Shown in pieces: positions 1-6,260 of a stretch of DNA of 6,470 nt; the stretch's first letter is position 1, and each line of letters starts with the position of its first letter. The notes under the pieces are model-generated. The model was not told the DNA's origin. It searched no databases and worked only from the letters and a program-made list of their open reading frames with translations. This DNA comes from an archaeon (GTDB lineage: Archaea > Asgardarchaeota > Hermodarchaeia > Hermodarchaeales > Hermodarchaeaceae), in the NCBI GenBank assembly GCA_016550485.1, contig JABXGV010000333.1, forward strand, positions 1 to 6,470, written 5' to 3'. Position numbers and translations under genes: made by a program.

Positions 1-127
1 AACTTTCTGAAGCCATAGCTTGAATAGAGGAGGGTTCAGATAGGCGCTCTAGAAGTTCTTATCAACCTGTGTTCAAAAATAAAGACAGCAGAACCATATG
101 GCGCAAACCTGTCTGCACTACAGTTAA

Positions 128-141
128 AACTAAATTTAGTT
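128..141. repeat. 14-bp perfect palindrome upstream of the glycosyltransferase
   Basis: AACTAAATTTAGTT reads the same on both strands and lies about 90 bases before the glycosyltransferase ATG and 27 bases before its candidate TATA element. A site of this form could bind a dimeric regulator. In AT-rich DNA a palindrome of this length is not rare over 6.5 kb, so the regulatory reading is weak. Confidence 0.4.
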
Positions 142-167
142 ACAGATTCAAATCCTTGAAGAAAAAG

Positions 168-175
168 ATAAATAG
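168..175 (+). promoter_or_regulatory. Possible TATA-like box for the glycosyltransferase gene
   Basis: The bases GATAAATA follow an A-rich run that could act as a BRE. Archaeal start sites lie about 25 bases from the box centre, which would put transcription start near 196 and leave a leader of roughly 35 bases including the GATGAGGG ribosome-binding site. The match to the TATA consensus is weak and the region is AT-rich, so this is only a candidate. Confidence 0.28.
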
Positions 176-231
176 AAAACGAGGGCGTTACAGTGCAAAT
201 CACCATTCAAGAACGATGAGGGCAAAAAACT

Positions 232-1356
232 ATGAAAGTCCTTCAAATTACCCCTTTCTTTGGAGAACAATTTGGAGGAACTGAAAGGTTTTGTCATAAC
301 CTCTCTCGTCAGCTTGTTGAACAAAATCATGAAGTGGATGTTTTCACTGCCCGAACAATGGCTTCGAGCCCCAAGTATGAAGTCATTGATGGTGTGAGGG
401 TTTTTCGTTTTTGTACTCCTGCTGTAATTTGGAAAATTAATCCCTTGACAATATTATTTCATAAATTGCTACGTAAAAGGTATGATGTAATTCACATTCA
501 CTCTCATCTCTATTTCGCGTCAAATCAGGCTATTTTTGCTAGGATACTACGTCTAGGGAGATATTCCCCACTAGTACTTCACCTACATGGCGGGCTTGGG
601 ACACCACCTGGTGGGATTCATCATGGTAAGCGTGCAATAAAGCAGATTTTTGACCGAACCATAGGCGCGATTACTATGCGCACGGCAAATAGAATTATTG
701 CCCAATCACAAGCTGATGCAGATAAAGCTAGTAAACTCTACCCCTACACGGTTACAAAGACAGTAGTTATCCCGAATGCGGTAGATTTGAGTCACTTTCC
801 TAAATTCGACCCAAGTAGCATATCAAACGGGCGTTTGATTTTCGTTGGAGATTTAGAAGCATGGAAGGGTGTGCCTAGACTAATCGAAGCACTAAGAATT
901 CTGAAAGACCGAGGCGAAAGCTTCGGCCTTACGGTGGTTGGTGTAGGTACTCTGCTAGGTCAACTCCAAAAGGCTGCTGATGGTTTGGATGTCGAGTTCC
1001 TAGGTCAACAACCTCCTGCAATCATTCCCTCATTGATGGCGCGCGCGTTCGCCTGTGTACTTCCTTCGCTATGGGAGGGAATACCGACTGTTGGCCTTGA
1101 AGCAATGGCTGCAGGTGTTCCCTTTGTTGGGACAAATGTTGGTGGCATACCTGAAATCATACATCACCAGAAAACTGGAATCCTAGTAAATTCACATTCT
1201 GCTGAAAAGCTTGCTGAGGCTATTCTTCTCCTGAAGGATGTTCACCTAAGACGAAGAATCCGATTAGCCGCTTACAAGCTAGTTGTCGATAAACACAATA
1301 TGGCTAACATTGCTAGTAAAGTCGAAGAGGTATACAGAAGTGTTAACAGGTCCTGA
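232..1356 (+). CDS. GT4-family glycosyltransferase (GT-B fold)
   Basis: The 374-residue product looks like a retaining GT4 glycosyltransferase, which moves a sugar from a nucleotide donor to a lipid-linked or glycan acceptor on the cytoplasmic face of the membrane. The N-terminal acceptor domain opens with the typical GGTER loop (15-19) and contains LHLHGG (116-121). The linker NAVD leads into the donor domain, where FVGDLEAWKGV (204-214) matches the usual VGRLxxxKG; Lys212 is kept but the usual Arg is Asp207. The EX7E motif is complete as Glu282 and Glu290 in WEGIPTVGLEAMAAGVP. No membrane segment is evident. The ATG follows GATGAGGG by nine bases and begins exactly at the first beta strand (MKVLQITPFF). 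It converges on the flippase. The family call is firm; donor and acceptor are unknown. Confidence 0.93.
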   Translation: MKVLQITPFFGEQFGGTERFCHNLSRQLVEQNHEVDVFTARTMASSPKYEVIDGVRVFRFCTPAVIWKINPLTILFHKLLRKRYDVIHIHSHLYFASNQAIFARILRLGRYSPLVLHLHGGLGTPPGGIHHGKRAIKQIFDRTIGAITMRTANRIIAQSQADADKASKLYPYTVTKTVVIPNAVDLSHFPKFDPSSISNGRLIFVGDLEAWKGVPRLIEALRILKDRGESFGLTVVGVGTLLGQLQKAADGLDVEFLGQQPPAIIPSLMARAFACVLPSLWEGIPTVGLEAMAAGVPFVGTNVGGIPEIIHHQKTGILVNSHSAEKLAEAILLLKDVHLRRRIRLAAYKLVVDKHNMANIASKVEEVYRSVNRS

Positions 1357-1363
1357 GAAAGGT

Positions 1364-2857
1364 CTATGATTTTCTTTTCCTCTTGATTGGGAATATTGCA
1401 AATGTGATCTCTCTAAACTCGTTTATTGTTAATGCCTTGGTGGCAATTAACAACACTAGATAAATTGGTGTAGCGAGGACTAGATGGATAAGGAAAAGCG
1501 GAACCCAAATTTTGATATAAACAGGTGTGAAGGGAATTAGGATTATTATTGGGATAGATATTGGCGGGGTCAGTAGGAATATCGTTAGCCCTATAATGGT
1601 CGCTATTGTAGTTGATACAAGCACTGTTCGTTTAGGGAATTCCAACTCGAACTCTCTTGAAGCCATCCCAGTTGTGCTAGCCGCTTCGACTATTTGGCCA
1701 GCAGTATAGACCCAAGCGATACCTGTTATTCCTGTGAAAGGACCGATTAAGAATGCAGTGGAGAGGAAGAAGGTGAGTGAAAGGACTCGGGCTTTAATTA
1801 CGATAATGGGTTTTTCCTTTGCAATAACTACTCCGCTGAAAATTGTGGAAAGGCCAATTGGGAAGACCCAAAGAAGAGAAATTTGTGCGATTGAAATGCT
1901 TATGAGATAACTTGGTACAATAAGGGTAATTACCAGAGGAACTAAGAATATTACCCAAAGCATGATGACTGGGGCGATAACGGCCAAATATTTTGTAGCC
2001 CGTGCTACTAATAATGTGACGCGCTGTTTTTCACCATCCGTCATCAATTCGATAATGATGGGGAGGGCTGCAATACCAATAGAACTGAGGAACATGGCCA
2101 TAAAGCGTCCAAAATCCATCCCGAACGAATAATACCCAACCTGCGTATAAGAAATCGTGAAAAATTGTGTAATGTAGATACTCAACGCGTGGTATAAGGG
2201 AAATAGCAAATCATAAATCCAGAACTGACTGGCTTTTCGCATGTAGCTACTAATGTGAACGGGCTCTTTTTCTCCAAATAAATCACCTCGCACTAGTCCC
2301 AACCCCATTATAATCAGTAAACTCTCTACTAAGACTAATGAAAAAATAGCACCCTCTAATCCCAATACTGTAAATCCCACAAATAGAAAGAGTAATCGGA
2401 GAACCGCTCTAGCTGCATTTTTACTTGTAAACCATCCGCTTCTCCCATGTCCATATGCGATTGAAAATAAGAAATTGACGAACGCCATACCACAAAATAT
2501 CGCCACTCCAGAAGCTATTATGAATATGTTAAAACCCAATAAGGAGAAAAAACCTATCCACAAAACAATGAATGGCGTGATTGTGAGCAACCGTATGATG
2601 TTACACCGATGTATTAACCCACGTATTTTACCCTCCTGTCCTAGAGCTGCGTGTTGAGGGACGTATCTGTAAATCGTAATAGTAATACCTAGATCACTTA
2701 TCAAAGAGAATATACCAGTAGAGGTTGTAACTATTACCAAAACCCCGTAGTTTTCAGGACCAAAGAGCGCCGGAATAATGAATATGTAAAAACCAATCGC
2801 CAAGTATTGAATTATAGTTACAATACTGATTTTGCGGGTTTCGCTGGTCACACTCAT
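1364..2857 (-). CDS. Polysaccharide (lipid-linked oligosaccharide) flippase, MOP/Wzx-like membrane protein
   Basis: The product (497 residues from the chosen ATG) is almost entirely hydrophobic, with about 12 to 14 membrane-spanning stretches joined by short, often basic loops, and a Lys/Arg-rich tail (KRKRKS). The N-terminal pattern resembles Wzx/RfbX members of the MOP superfamily: a helix followed by FGPENYGVLVIVTTSTGIFSLISDLG, like the common 'LGPexyGlyal..s...ll..l.dlG' segment. Such proteins move lipid-linked glycans across the cytoplasmic membrane. A TTG at 2875-2873 would add six residues, but ATG at 2857-2855 has AGGT eight bases upstream, while the TTG lies only about 12 bases from a TATA-like box. 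It sits between a glycosyltransferase and a sugar epimerase, which fits a glycan-export role. The superfamily call is strong; the transported glycan is unknown. Confidence 0.88.
   Translation of the reverse strand: MSVTSETRKISIVTIIQYLAIGFYIFIIPALFGPENYGVLVIVTTSTGIFSLISDLGITITIYRYVPQHAALGQEGKIRGLIHRCNIIRLLTITPFIVLWIGFFSLLGFNIFIIASGVAIFCGMAFVNFLFSIAYGHGRSGWFTSKNAARAVLRLLFLFVGFTVLGLEGAIFSLVLVESLLIIMGLGLVRGDLFGEKEPVHISSYMRKASQFWIYDLLFPLYHALSIYITQFFTISYTQVGYYSFGMDFGRFMAMFLSSIGIAALPIIIELMTDGEKQRVTLLVARATKYLAVIAPVIMLWVIFLVPLVITLIVPSYLISISIAQISLLWVFPIGLSTIFSGVVIAKEKPIIVIKARVLSLTFFLSTAFLIGPFTGITGIAWVYTAGQIVEAASTTGMASREFELEFPKRTVLVSTTIATIIGLTIFLLTPPISIPIIILIPFTPVYIKIWVPLFLIHLVLATPIYLVLLIATKALTINEFREITFAIFPIKRKRKS
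1369..1385 (+). terminator. Possible T-rich terminator of the glycosyltransferase gene
   Basis: A pyrimidine tract with TTTTCTTTTCC begins about 13 bases after the glycosyltransferase stop, and archaeal RNA polymerase commonly stops at such T-rich runs. The same bases encode the Lys/Arg-rich tail of the convergent flippase, so coding constraint is an alternative explanation. There is no hairpin. Confidence 0.3.
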
Positions 2858-2886
2858 ATTACGCAACCTAAACAAGGAACTTGGTC

Positions 2887-2895
2887 AAATATAAG
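2887..2895 (-). promoter_or_regulatory. TATA-like box, candidate promoter of the flippase gene
   Basis: Read on the minus strand this is CTTATATTT. Twenty-five bases downstream is about 2866, only some nine bases before the ATG at 2857, so transcripts would have a very short leader. The box at 2918-2925 read backwards (GATATAAA) is an alternative and would give a leader near 39 bases that includes the AGGT ribosome-binding site. Confidence 0.4.
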
Positions 2896-2917
2896 CAACC
2901 TCGTAATCACACTTGCC

Positions 2918-2925
2918 TTTATATC
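2918..2925 (+). promoter_or_regulatory. TATA box, promoter of the epimerase-permease unit
   Basis: TTTATATC is a good archaeal TATA match. The expected transcription start is about 2945-2950, some 62-67 bases before the ATG at 3012. This spacing is the main reason to reject the upstream in-frame TTG at 2913 and ATG at 2934, which would lie in or before the promoter. No strong purine-rich BRE precedes it. Confidence 0.5.
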
Positions 2926-2952
2926 TAACAAGAATGTATGAAATCAGGTTAC

Positions 2953-3003
2953 AGGAGCGCTTTATTAGCGATATTGCTCCTACCCACACCAAAAACAAAG
3001 GAG
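2953..3003 (+). promoter_or_regulatory. Leader hairpin that could compete for the epimerase ribosome-binding site
   Basis: In the predicted leader, AGGAG (2953-2957) can pair with CTCCT (2977-2981), stacked on CGCT (2958-2961) with AGCG (2967-2970). The loop is TTATT and a six-base bulge sits on the 3' side. CTCCT is equally complementary to the AGGAG at 2999-3003, which is the Shine-Dalgarno sequence of the epimerase gene eight bases before its ATG. Two mutually exclusive pairings are thus possible, one of which would hide the ribosome-binding site. Five-base pairings arise easily by chance, so function is inference. Confidence 0.3.
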
Positions 3004-3011
3004 TAAGAGAT

Positions 3012-4013
3012 ATGACTCCAACTAAAAGTTTAGCCACATCACTGAAGGAGAAAAAAATTCTAGTTACAGGTGGGGCCGGGTTCATCGGGAGCCACCTCGT
3101 CGATACATTACTTAAACATGGTAAACATGTGTGCGTGATAGATAACTTCTCAAGCGGGCAACTAGCGAACCTAGAAACAGCGAGAGACTACACTAATTTT
3201 TCGTTATTCAAAGGTAATGTTCTCAACAAATCGGATATTTCGAGTGCATTAGAGGGGTGCGAAGTAGTTTTTCATTTAGCAGCTAATCCTGAAGTGAAAT
3301 CAGGAGCTACTTTAACTGAGACCCATTTTCAACAAAATGTTGTAGCAACCTTCCAATTGTTAGAGGCGATGCGTGAAACTGAATCGGTAAAAGGGATGGT
3401 CTTTACCTCATCATCAACTGTTTATGGTGACGCAGAAGTACGACCTACTTCTGAGCAATATGCTCCACTCAAACCCGTATCTCTTTATGGCGCGGCGAAA
3501 CTTGCTTCAGAAGCCCTGATATCCTCTTACGCTCATACTTATGGTTTTAATGCTAGTATCTGTCGTCTTGCTAACATTATAGGTTCTCGTGCACAACGAG
3601 GAGTCATTCCGGATTTTATCCAAAAACTCCGTAGAAACCCTCGCTCCTTGGAAATATTAGGTGATGGAACTCAAACAAAATCGTATTTGCATGTAGATGA
3701 TTGTGTCGCGTGTCTTATCCTTAGTTATGCCTTGACACGGGATAGAGTGGAGATTATCAATGTGGGTTCAGAGGACCAGATTAGTGTAATGGAAATCGCC
3801 AAGATAGTAACGGAAGTAATGAATCTTACCAATGTGGACTTTCATTGTACAGGAGGAGTAGATGGTGGACGAGGATGGAAAGGTGATGTGAAACAAATGC
3901 TTCTCGATATAGGTCGACTAAAAGGGCTGGGCTGGTATCCTCGAAAGACAAGCGCTCATGCCGTACGAGCTGCTGCGGAGGCATTATTTGCGCATGTCCT
4001 TGAGAGTAGGTGA
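3012..4013 (+). CDS. NAD-dependent nucleotide-sugar epimerase/dehydratase (GalE-like extended SDR)
   Basis: The 333-residue product is an extended short-chain dehydrogenase that probably interconverts or modifies a nucleotide sugar in the cytoplasm. The Rossmann motif TGGAGFIGSH is at 19-28, followed by the acidic Asp44 that ends beta-2 and favours NAD. FHLAA follows. The catalytic set is the Ser triplet 133-135 in TSSSTVYG plus Tyr159 and Lys163 (YGAAK). The C-terminal substrate region contains GGVDGGRGWKGDVK (281-294), which I associate with archaeal UDP-glucose 4-epimerase-like proteins. The ATG is chosen because AAAGGAG lies eight bases upstream and the Rossmann fold begins a few residues later. 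Longer in-frame starts overlap the promoter. The next gene begins 16 bases downstream, so the two are probably cotranscribed. The family is firm; whether it acts on UDP-Glc/Gal, GlcNAc or another sugar is not decided. Confidence 0.92.
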   Translation: MTPTKSLATSLKEKKILVTGGAGFIGSHLVDTLLKHGKHVCVIDNFSSGQLANLETARDYTNFSLFKGNVLNKSDISSALEGCEVVFHLAANPEVKSGATLTETHFQQNVVATFQLLEAMRETESVKGMVFTSSSTVYGDAEVRPTSEQYAPLKPVSLYGAAKLASEALISSYAHTYGFNASICRLANIIGSRAQRGVIPDFIQKLRRNPRSLEILGDGTQTKSYLHVDDCVACLILSYALTRDRVEIINVGSEDQISVMEIAKIVTEVMNLTNVDFHCTGGVDGGRGWKGDVKQMLLDIGRLKGLGWYPRKTSAHAVRAAAEALFAHVLESR

Positions 4014-4018
4014 TTTTG

Positions 4019-4023
4019 GGTGA
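4019..4023 (+). promoter_or_regulatory. Ribosome-binding site fixing a GTG start
   Basis: GGTGA ends six bases before the GTG at 4030 and matches the 3' end of archaeal 16S rRNA well. It supports the GTG as the true start of the permease gene and its translation from the upstream epimerase transcript. Confidence 0.65.
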
Positions 4024-4029
4024 CAGACT

Positions 4030-5436
4030 GTGGCTAGGTTTCTTGTGCGAGTTGGTTTCAGCTTCTATCGTGGTCGACGGCGAAGTCTATTAGTAGTGCT
4101 CTCACTACTTTCGATACTTTTCGCATCAGCGTTGCTGATGGTACAGGGAATGCTGGAGCTTCAGTGGAATGTTCACGGAGATGTCTTTTATGATAGTGTG
4201 GCAGTCACCGCCGGGGGAGCGGCAGCGATACCCACAGGACTCATTTCTGAAATGCTAGTTGAGGACTTGCTAGAGTTGGAGGGAACAGTAGGGGTGAGTC
4301 GCGAGACAGTTGCACCTTGTGTTATTCAATGTAAAGGGGTGGAACAGCCGTTCTATGTAAGAGGAGTGGAGGATATCTTCTGGAATACAATTCCTCTCCT
4401 CTTGAGTAATGTATCCTCACTTAAGTTGGGCTCTTGCTTCGTAGGCGCTAGAACTGGTTTTAGTATTGGCGATCACTTGGTGGTTTTCTCAACCTTCCAA
4501 GCAAATATGATAGAAGTACAAGTTGTCGGTACTGTCACAACTGGCGTGGCGAGTCTAGATCATCAGATTTTTGTGCCTCGGTTAGTTGCCAACGTTCTTC
4601 GAGGTATTTACCCACATTTGAGTAGCTGCGCTCGTGCTAAAATCGATACGTCGCTGGTTTCTCTCCAGCGTTATCGGGAAATTGTTGTAAGTCCTCATTT
4701 AGTCACAGTTCGTATTACAGGATTATTGGATCCCAGCAACATTGTCATAAGAGTTTACTATTATGGGAGTATCGCAGAGTTCGAAACAGATATTTTTGGC
4801 GTTGCAGTTCTCCAGTTACCCTTTGGCGATTATCTCATTCGCTGTGGCGATCTTGCGGAAGTTTGCTTTCTCAAGGGAGGAGAAGCTAGTGAAATAATCT
4901 TTAATGCGCCTTCTAATTTCATACGCCGGCCCCCCCAACCGACTATGTTCTGGTGGGAAAGCGAAGCCTTCTATAATTTTAATCAAGTCCTAGATCGCCT
5001 CGATATTGTATCCCTTTCTGCAGGAAGCGCCTACACATCTCGTGTTTTTGGTGATCTTCGGATTTTCCTTATCACACTTGCTTTAGTAATACTCGCGACG
5101 GTAGGTCTGAATGTATCCGGTCTCATCGCAGAGGTTGTCACGAAGAATCGGGAGACAGTAAAAACACTGTTTATTCTTGGTGGAAGAATGCGAGATGTTT
5201 TCCTAATTTTTATGGTTCCTCTCTGTTTGTTTAGTGTAGTTTCTACATCTATTGGGTATGCAATTGCACTTCTTTTTTCGATGTTGCTTACTGATGTGTT
5301 AATTTTGGATGTGACGTACTGGTTGCTTACTGTCACTGTGTGTACTGGATTGGGCGTTTTTATTGTGGGTCGTAGTCTCCGCAATATCGCTTTAACTGCT
5401 TCGTTGACAAGAAAAGAAGTGCGTGAAATTTCCTAG
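4030..5436 (+). CDS. FtsX/MacB-family ABC transporter permease with an extra beta-rich outside domain
   Basis: The 468-residue product has the MacB/FtsX layout: a basic start (RGRRRS, 14-19), a first membrane helix (about 20-41), a long outside domain (about 42-343), and three membrane helices (about 344-366, 390-420, 430-450). Between helices 2 and 3, ETVKTLFILGGRMRDVF resembles the FtsX coupling helix that contacts the ATPase. Residues 59-215 look like the usual MacB core. Residues 224-292 are beta-rich and contain GVAVLQLPFGDYLIRC, similar to carboxypeptidase-regulatory-like or PEGA beta-sandwiches ('LPxGxYxVxx'). Such a domain could bind glycan, protein or lipid outside the cell. Six cysteines lie in the outside region (97, 101, 136, 200, 272, 279). 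It probably partners with the ATPase encoded convergently 2 bp away. The family call is strong, the extra-domain call moderate, and the substrate unknown. Confidence 0.87.
   Translation: MARFLVRVGFSFYRGRRRSLLVVLSLLSILFASALLMVQGMLELQWNVHGDVFYDSVAVTAGGAAAIPTGLISEMLVEDLLELEGTVGVSRETVAPCVIQCKGVEQPFYVRGVEDIFWNTIPLLLSNVSSLKLGSCFVGARTGFSIGDHLVVFSTFQANMIEVQVVGTVTTGVASLDHQIFVPRLVANVLRGIYPHLSSCARAKIDTSLVSLQRYREIVVSPHLVTVRITGLLDPSNIVIRVYYYGSIAEFETDIFGVAVLQLPFGDYLIRCGDLAEVCFLKGGEASEIIFNAPSNFIRRPPQPTMFWWESEAFYNFNQVLDRLDIVSLSAGSAYTSRVFGDLRIFLITLALVILATVGLNVSGLIAEVVTKNRETVKTLFILGGRMRDVFLIFMVPLCLFSVVSTSIGYAIALLFSMLLTDVLILDVTYWLLTVTVCTGLGVFIVGRSLRNIALTASLTRKEVREIS
5406..5421 (-). terminator. Possible T-rich terminator of the ATPase gene
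   Basis: On the minus strand, CTTCTTTTCTTG lies about 20 to 30 bases past the ATPase stop, inside the 3' end of the convergent permease gene. T-rich runs serve as terminators in archaea, but here the run also encodes the Lys/Glu-containing permease tail. No hairpin accompanies it. Confidence 0.22.
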
Positions 5437-5438
5437 AG

Positions 5439-6113
5439 CTACACGGGCTTTAGGCGCCCCCCCTCCATTCGATAGACTGCGTCAGCGTATTCGCGGGCTA
5501 GGTTCTTTTGACTACATATAACGATAGTTGACTGTCTATTAGCATTCACTTCTTGGAGTAATGCGAAGAGGCTGACTGTGTTTTCTTTGTCTAGATTAGC
5601 AGTTGGTTCGTCAGCGATGAGGATTGGTGCCTCAGTAATTAGGGCTCTCATCACAGCTACACGTTGAATCTGACCTGTACTTAATTCTTCAGGAAGTCGT
5701 TGAGCTAGGTAGCCTAGTTCGAACTGACCGAGAACCTGTTCTGCTGCTTTTTTCCGTTGAGCTCTACTCGTACCACGAATCGCGAGGGGTAATTCGATGT
5801 TCTCCGTAACTGTTAATGCAGGAAGTAGATTGAAAGATTGGAAAATAAACCCAAAATATTTGGCGCGGAGTTGTGTAAGTTCCTCTAGAGTGAGTTGTGT
5901 AGTATCCGTGTCTAGGATTTTTAGCGTGCCTGATGTGGGTAGTTCCATACACCCTATGATCTTTAGTAGGGTCGTTTTCCCTGCTCCACTTCTACCTGTA
6001 ATTAGTACGATTTCTCCTTTTGTTACTTGGAGGTTAATGCCGCTCAATACTTCCAAGGACTCACTAGGTCGATGATATGTCTTCCTTATCTTAGTTGCTT
6101 GGATGACCTTCAT
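5439..6113 (-). CDS. ABC transporter ATP-binding protein, LolD/MacB-type, with altered signature and switch residues
   Basis: The 224-residue product is the ATPase that would drive an FtsX/MacB-like permease. Walker A is GRSGAGKTT (40-48), the Q-loop is FIFQSFNLLP (Gln92), Walker B is ILIADE (164-169, catalytic Glu169 present), and the D-loop is NLD (173-175). PTANLD and LPALTVTENIELPL match the LolD/MacB/FtsE group. Two features are unusual. The signature is LSTGQIQRVAV (144-154) instead of LSGGQ. The switch position, normally His in 'VTHD', is Gln202 in VICSQKN. Everything else looks intact, so the protein is probably functional. ATG at 6113-6111 is preferred over a TTG one codon upstream; both lack a strong ribosome-binding site (GGGA five bases before the ATG). 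The gene lies between two permease genes and is transcribed against both. Confidence 0.92.
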   Translation of the reverse strand: MKVIQATKIRKTYHRPSESLEVLSGINLQVTKGEIVLITGRSGAGKTTLLKIIGCMELPTSGTLKILDTDTTQLTLEELTQLRAKYFGFIFQSFNLLPALTVTENIELPLAIRGTSRAQRKKAAEQVLGQFELGYLAQRLPEELSTGQIQRVAVMRALITEAPILIADEPTANLDKENTVSLFALLQEVNANRQSTIVICSQKNLAREYADAVYRMEGGRLKPV

Positions 6114-6260
6114 CAAAATCCCAACACGAATTGGTTAACGATTGCATTCACACTGCTATAACTTCTATGCCAACATCCAAATGATAGTTCCACTAAAAAA
6201 AGCGGTTCTCCTAGGAAAGGTTAAGTTCAGAACAAGAGTTGAGTTAAGAAAGGTGCTTCC
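6114..6260. promoter_or_regulatory. Divergent intergenic region between ATPase and second permease
   Basis: About 147 bases separate the divergent starts, so promoters for both directions should lie here. On the minus strand, GTTATAGC (about 6156-6163) could be a weak TATA element about 45 bases from the ATPase ATG. On the plus strand, the A-rich CACTAAAAAAAG (about 6191-6202) is the only candidate. Neither is a good match. The palindromic TCCTAGGA and a GTTCT/AGAAC pair (6205-6209 and 6229-6233) lie nearer the permease start and might be operator sites, but this is speculative. Confidence 0.3.

Larger units (their letters stand above)
1..231. other. Non-coding region upstream of the glycosyltransferase
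   Basis: No convincing gene is visible here. All three forward frames meet stop codons within the first 25 bases, so at most a few terminal codons of an upstream gene could be present. A reverse-strand ATG at 14-16 leaves only five codons before the window edge and has no ribosome-binding site. A short forward frame from 69 overlaps the glycosyltransferase start and has a basic, low-complexity translation with no recognisable domain. The stretch holds a 14-bp perfect palindrome at 128-141, a weak TATA-like element near 168-175, and the ribosome-binding site of the next gene at 215-222. Confidence 0.6.

Noticed and set aside
27..33. GAGGAGG, a strong Shine-Dalgarno-like sequence
   Set aside because: No start codon follows at usable spacing with an open frame of any length.
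145..154. GATTCAAATC, resembling a tRNA T-loop
   Set aside because: The flanking bases do not pair as a T-arm and no acceptor or anticodon stem can be drawn around it.
69..284. 71-codon forward open frame upstream of the glycosyltransferase
   Set aside because: It overlaps the glycosyltransferase start by 53 bases, has no ribosome-binding site, and its basic translation shows no domain.
2858..2875. TTG start adding six residues to the flippase
   Set aside because: The TTG is only about 12 bases from a TATA-like box and lacks a ribosome-binding site; ATG at 2857-2855 has AGGT at good spacing.
2913..3011. Longer N-terminus of the epimerase from TTG 2913 or ATG 2934
   Set aside because: TTG 2913 overlaps the TATA box and ATG 2934 lies before the expected transcription start. 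Neither has a ribosome-binding site, and the extra residues do not resemble the family N-terminus. ATG 3012 has a strong GGAG site.
5031..5384. 117-codon reverse open frame within the permease gene
   Set aside because: It is fully antisense to the well-supported FtsX-like C-terminus, has no ribosome-binding site or recognisable motif, and is a Thr/Arg/Ser-rich shadow frame.
5457..5463. Run of seven C in the ATPase tail (another at 4930-4936 in the permease) as possible phase-variable tracts
   Set aside because: Both genes read through in frame to sensible C-termini, and seven bases is short for slippage control. Only an assembly-error check would be worthwhile.
5797..6075. 92-codon forward open frame opposite the ATPase
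   Set aside because: It is antisense to the Walker A and Q-loop region of a clear ATPase and is explained as a shadow frame.
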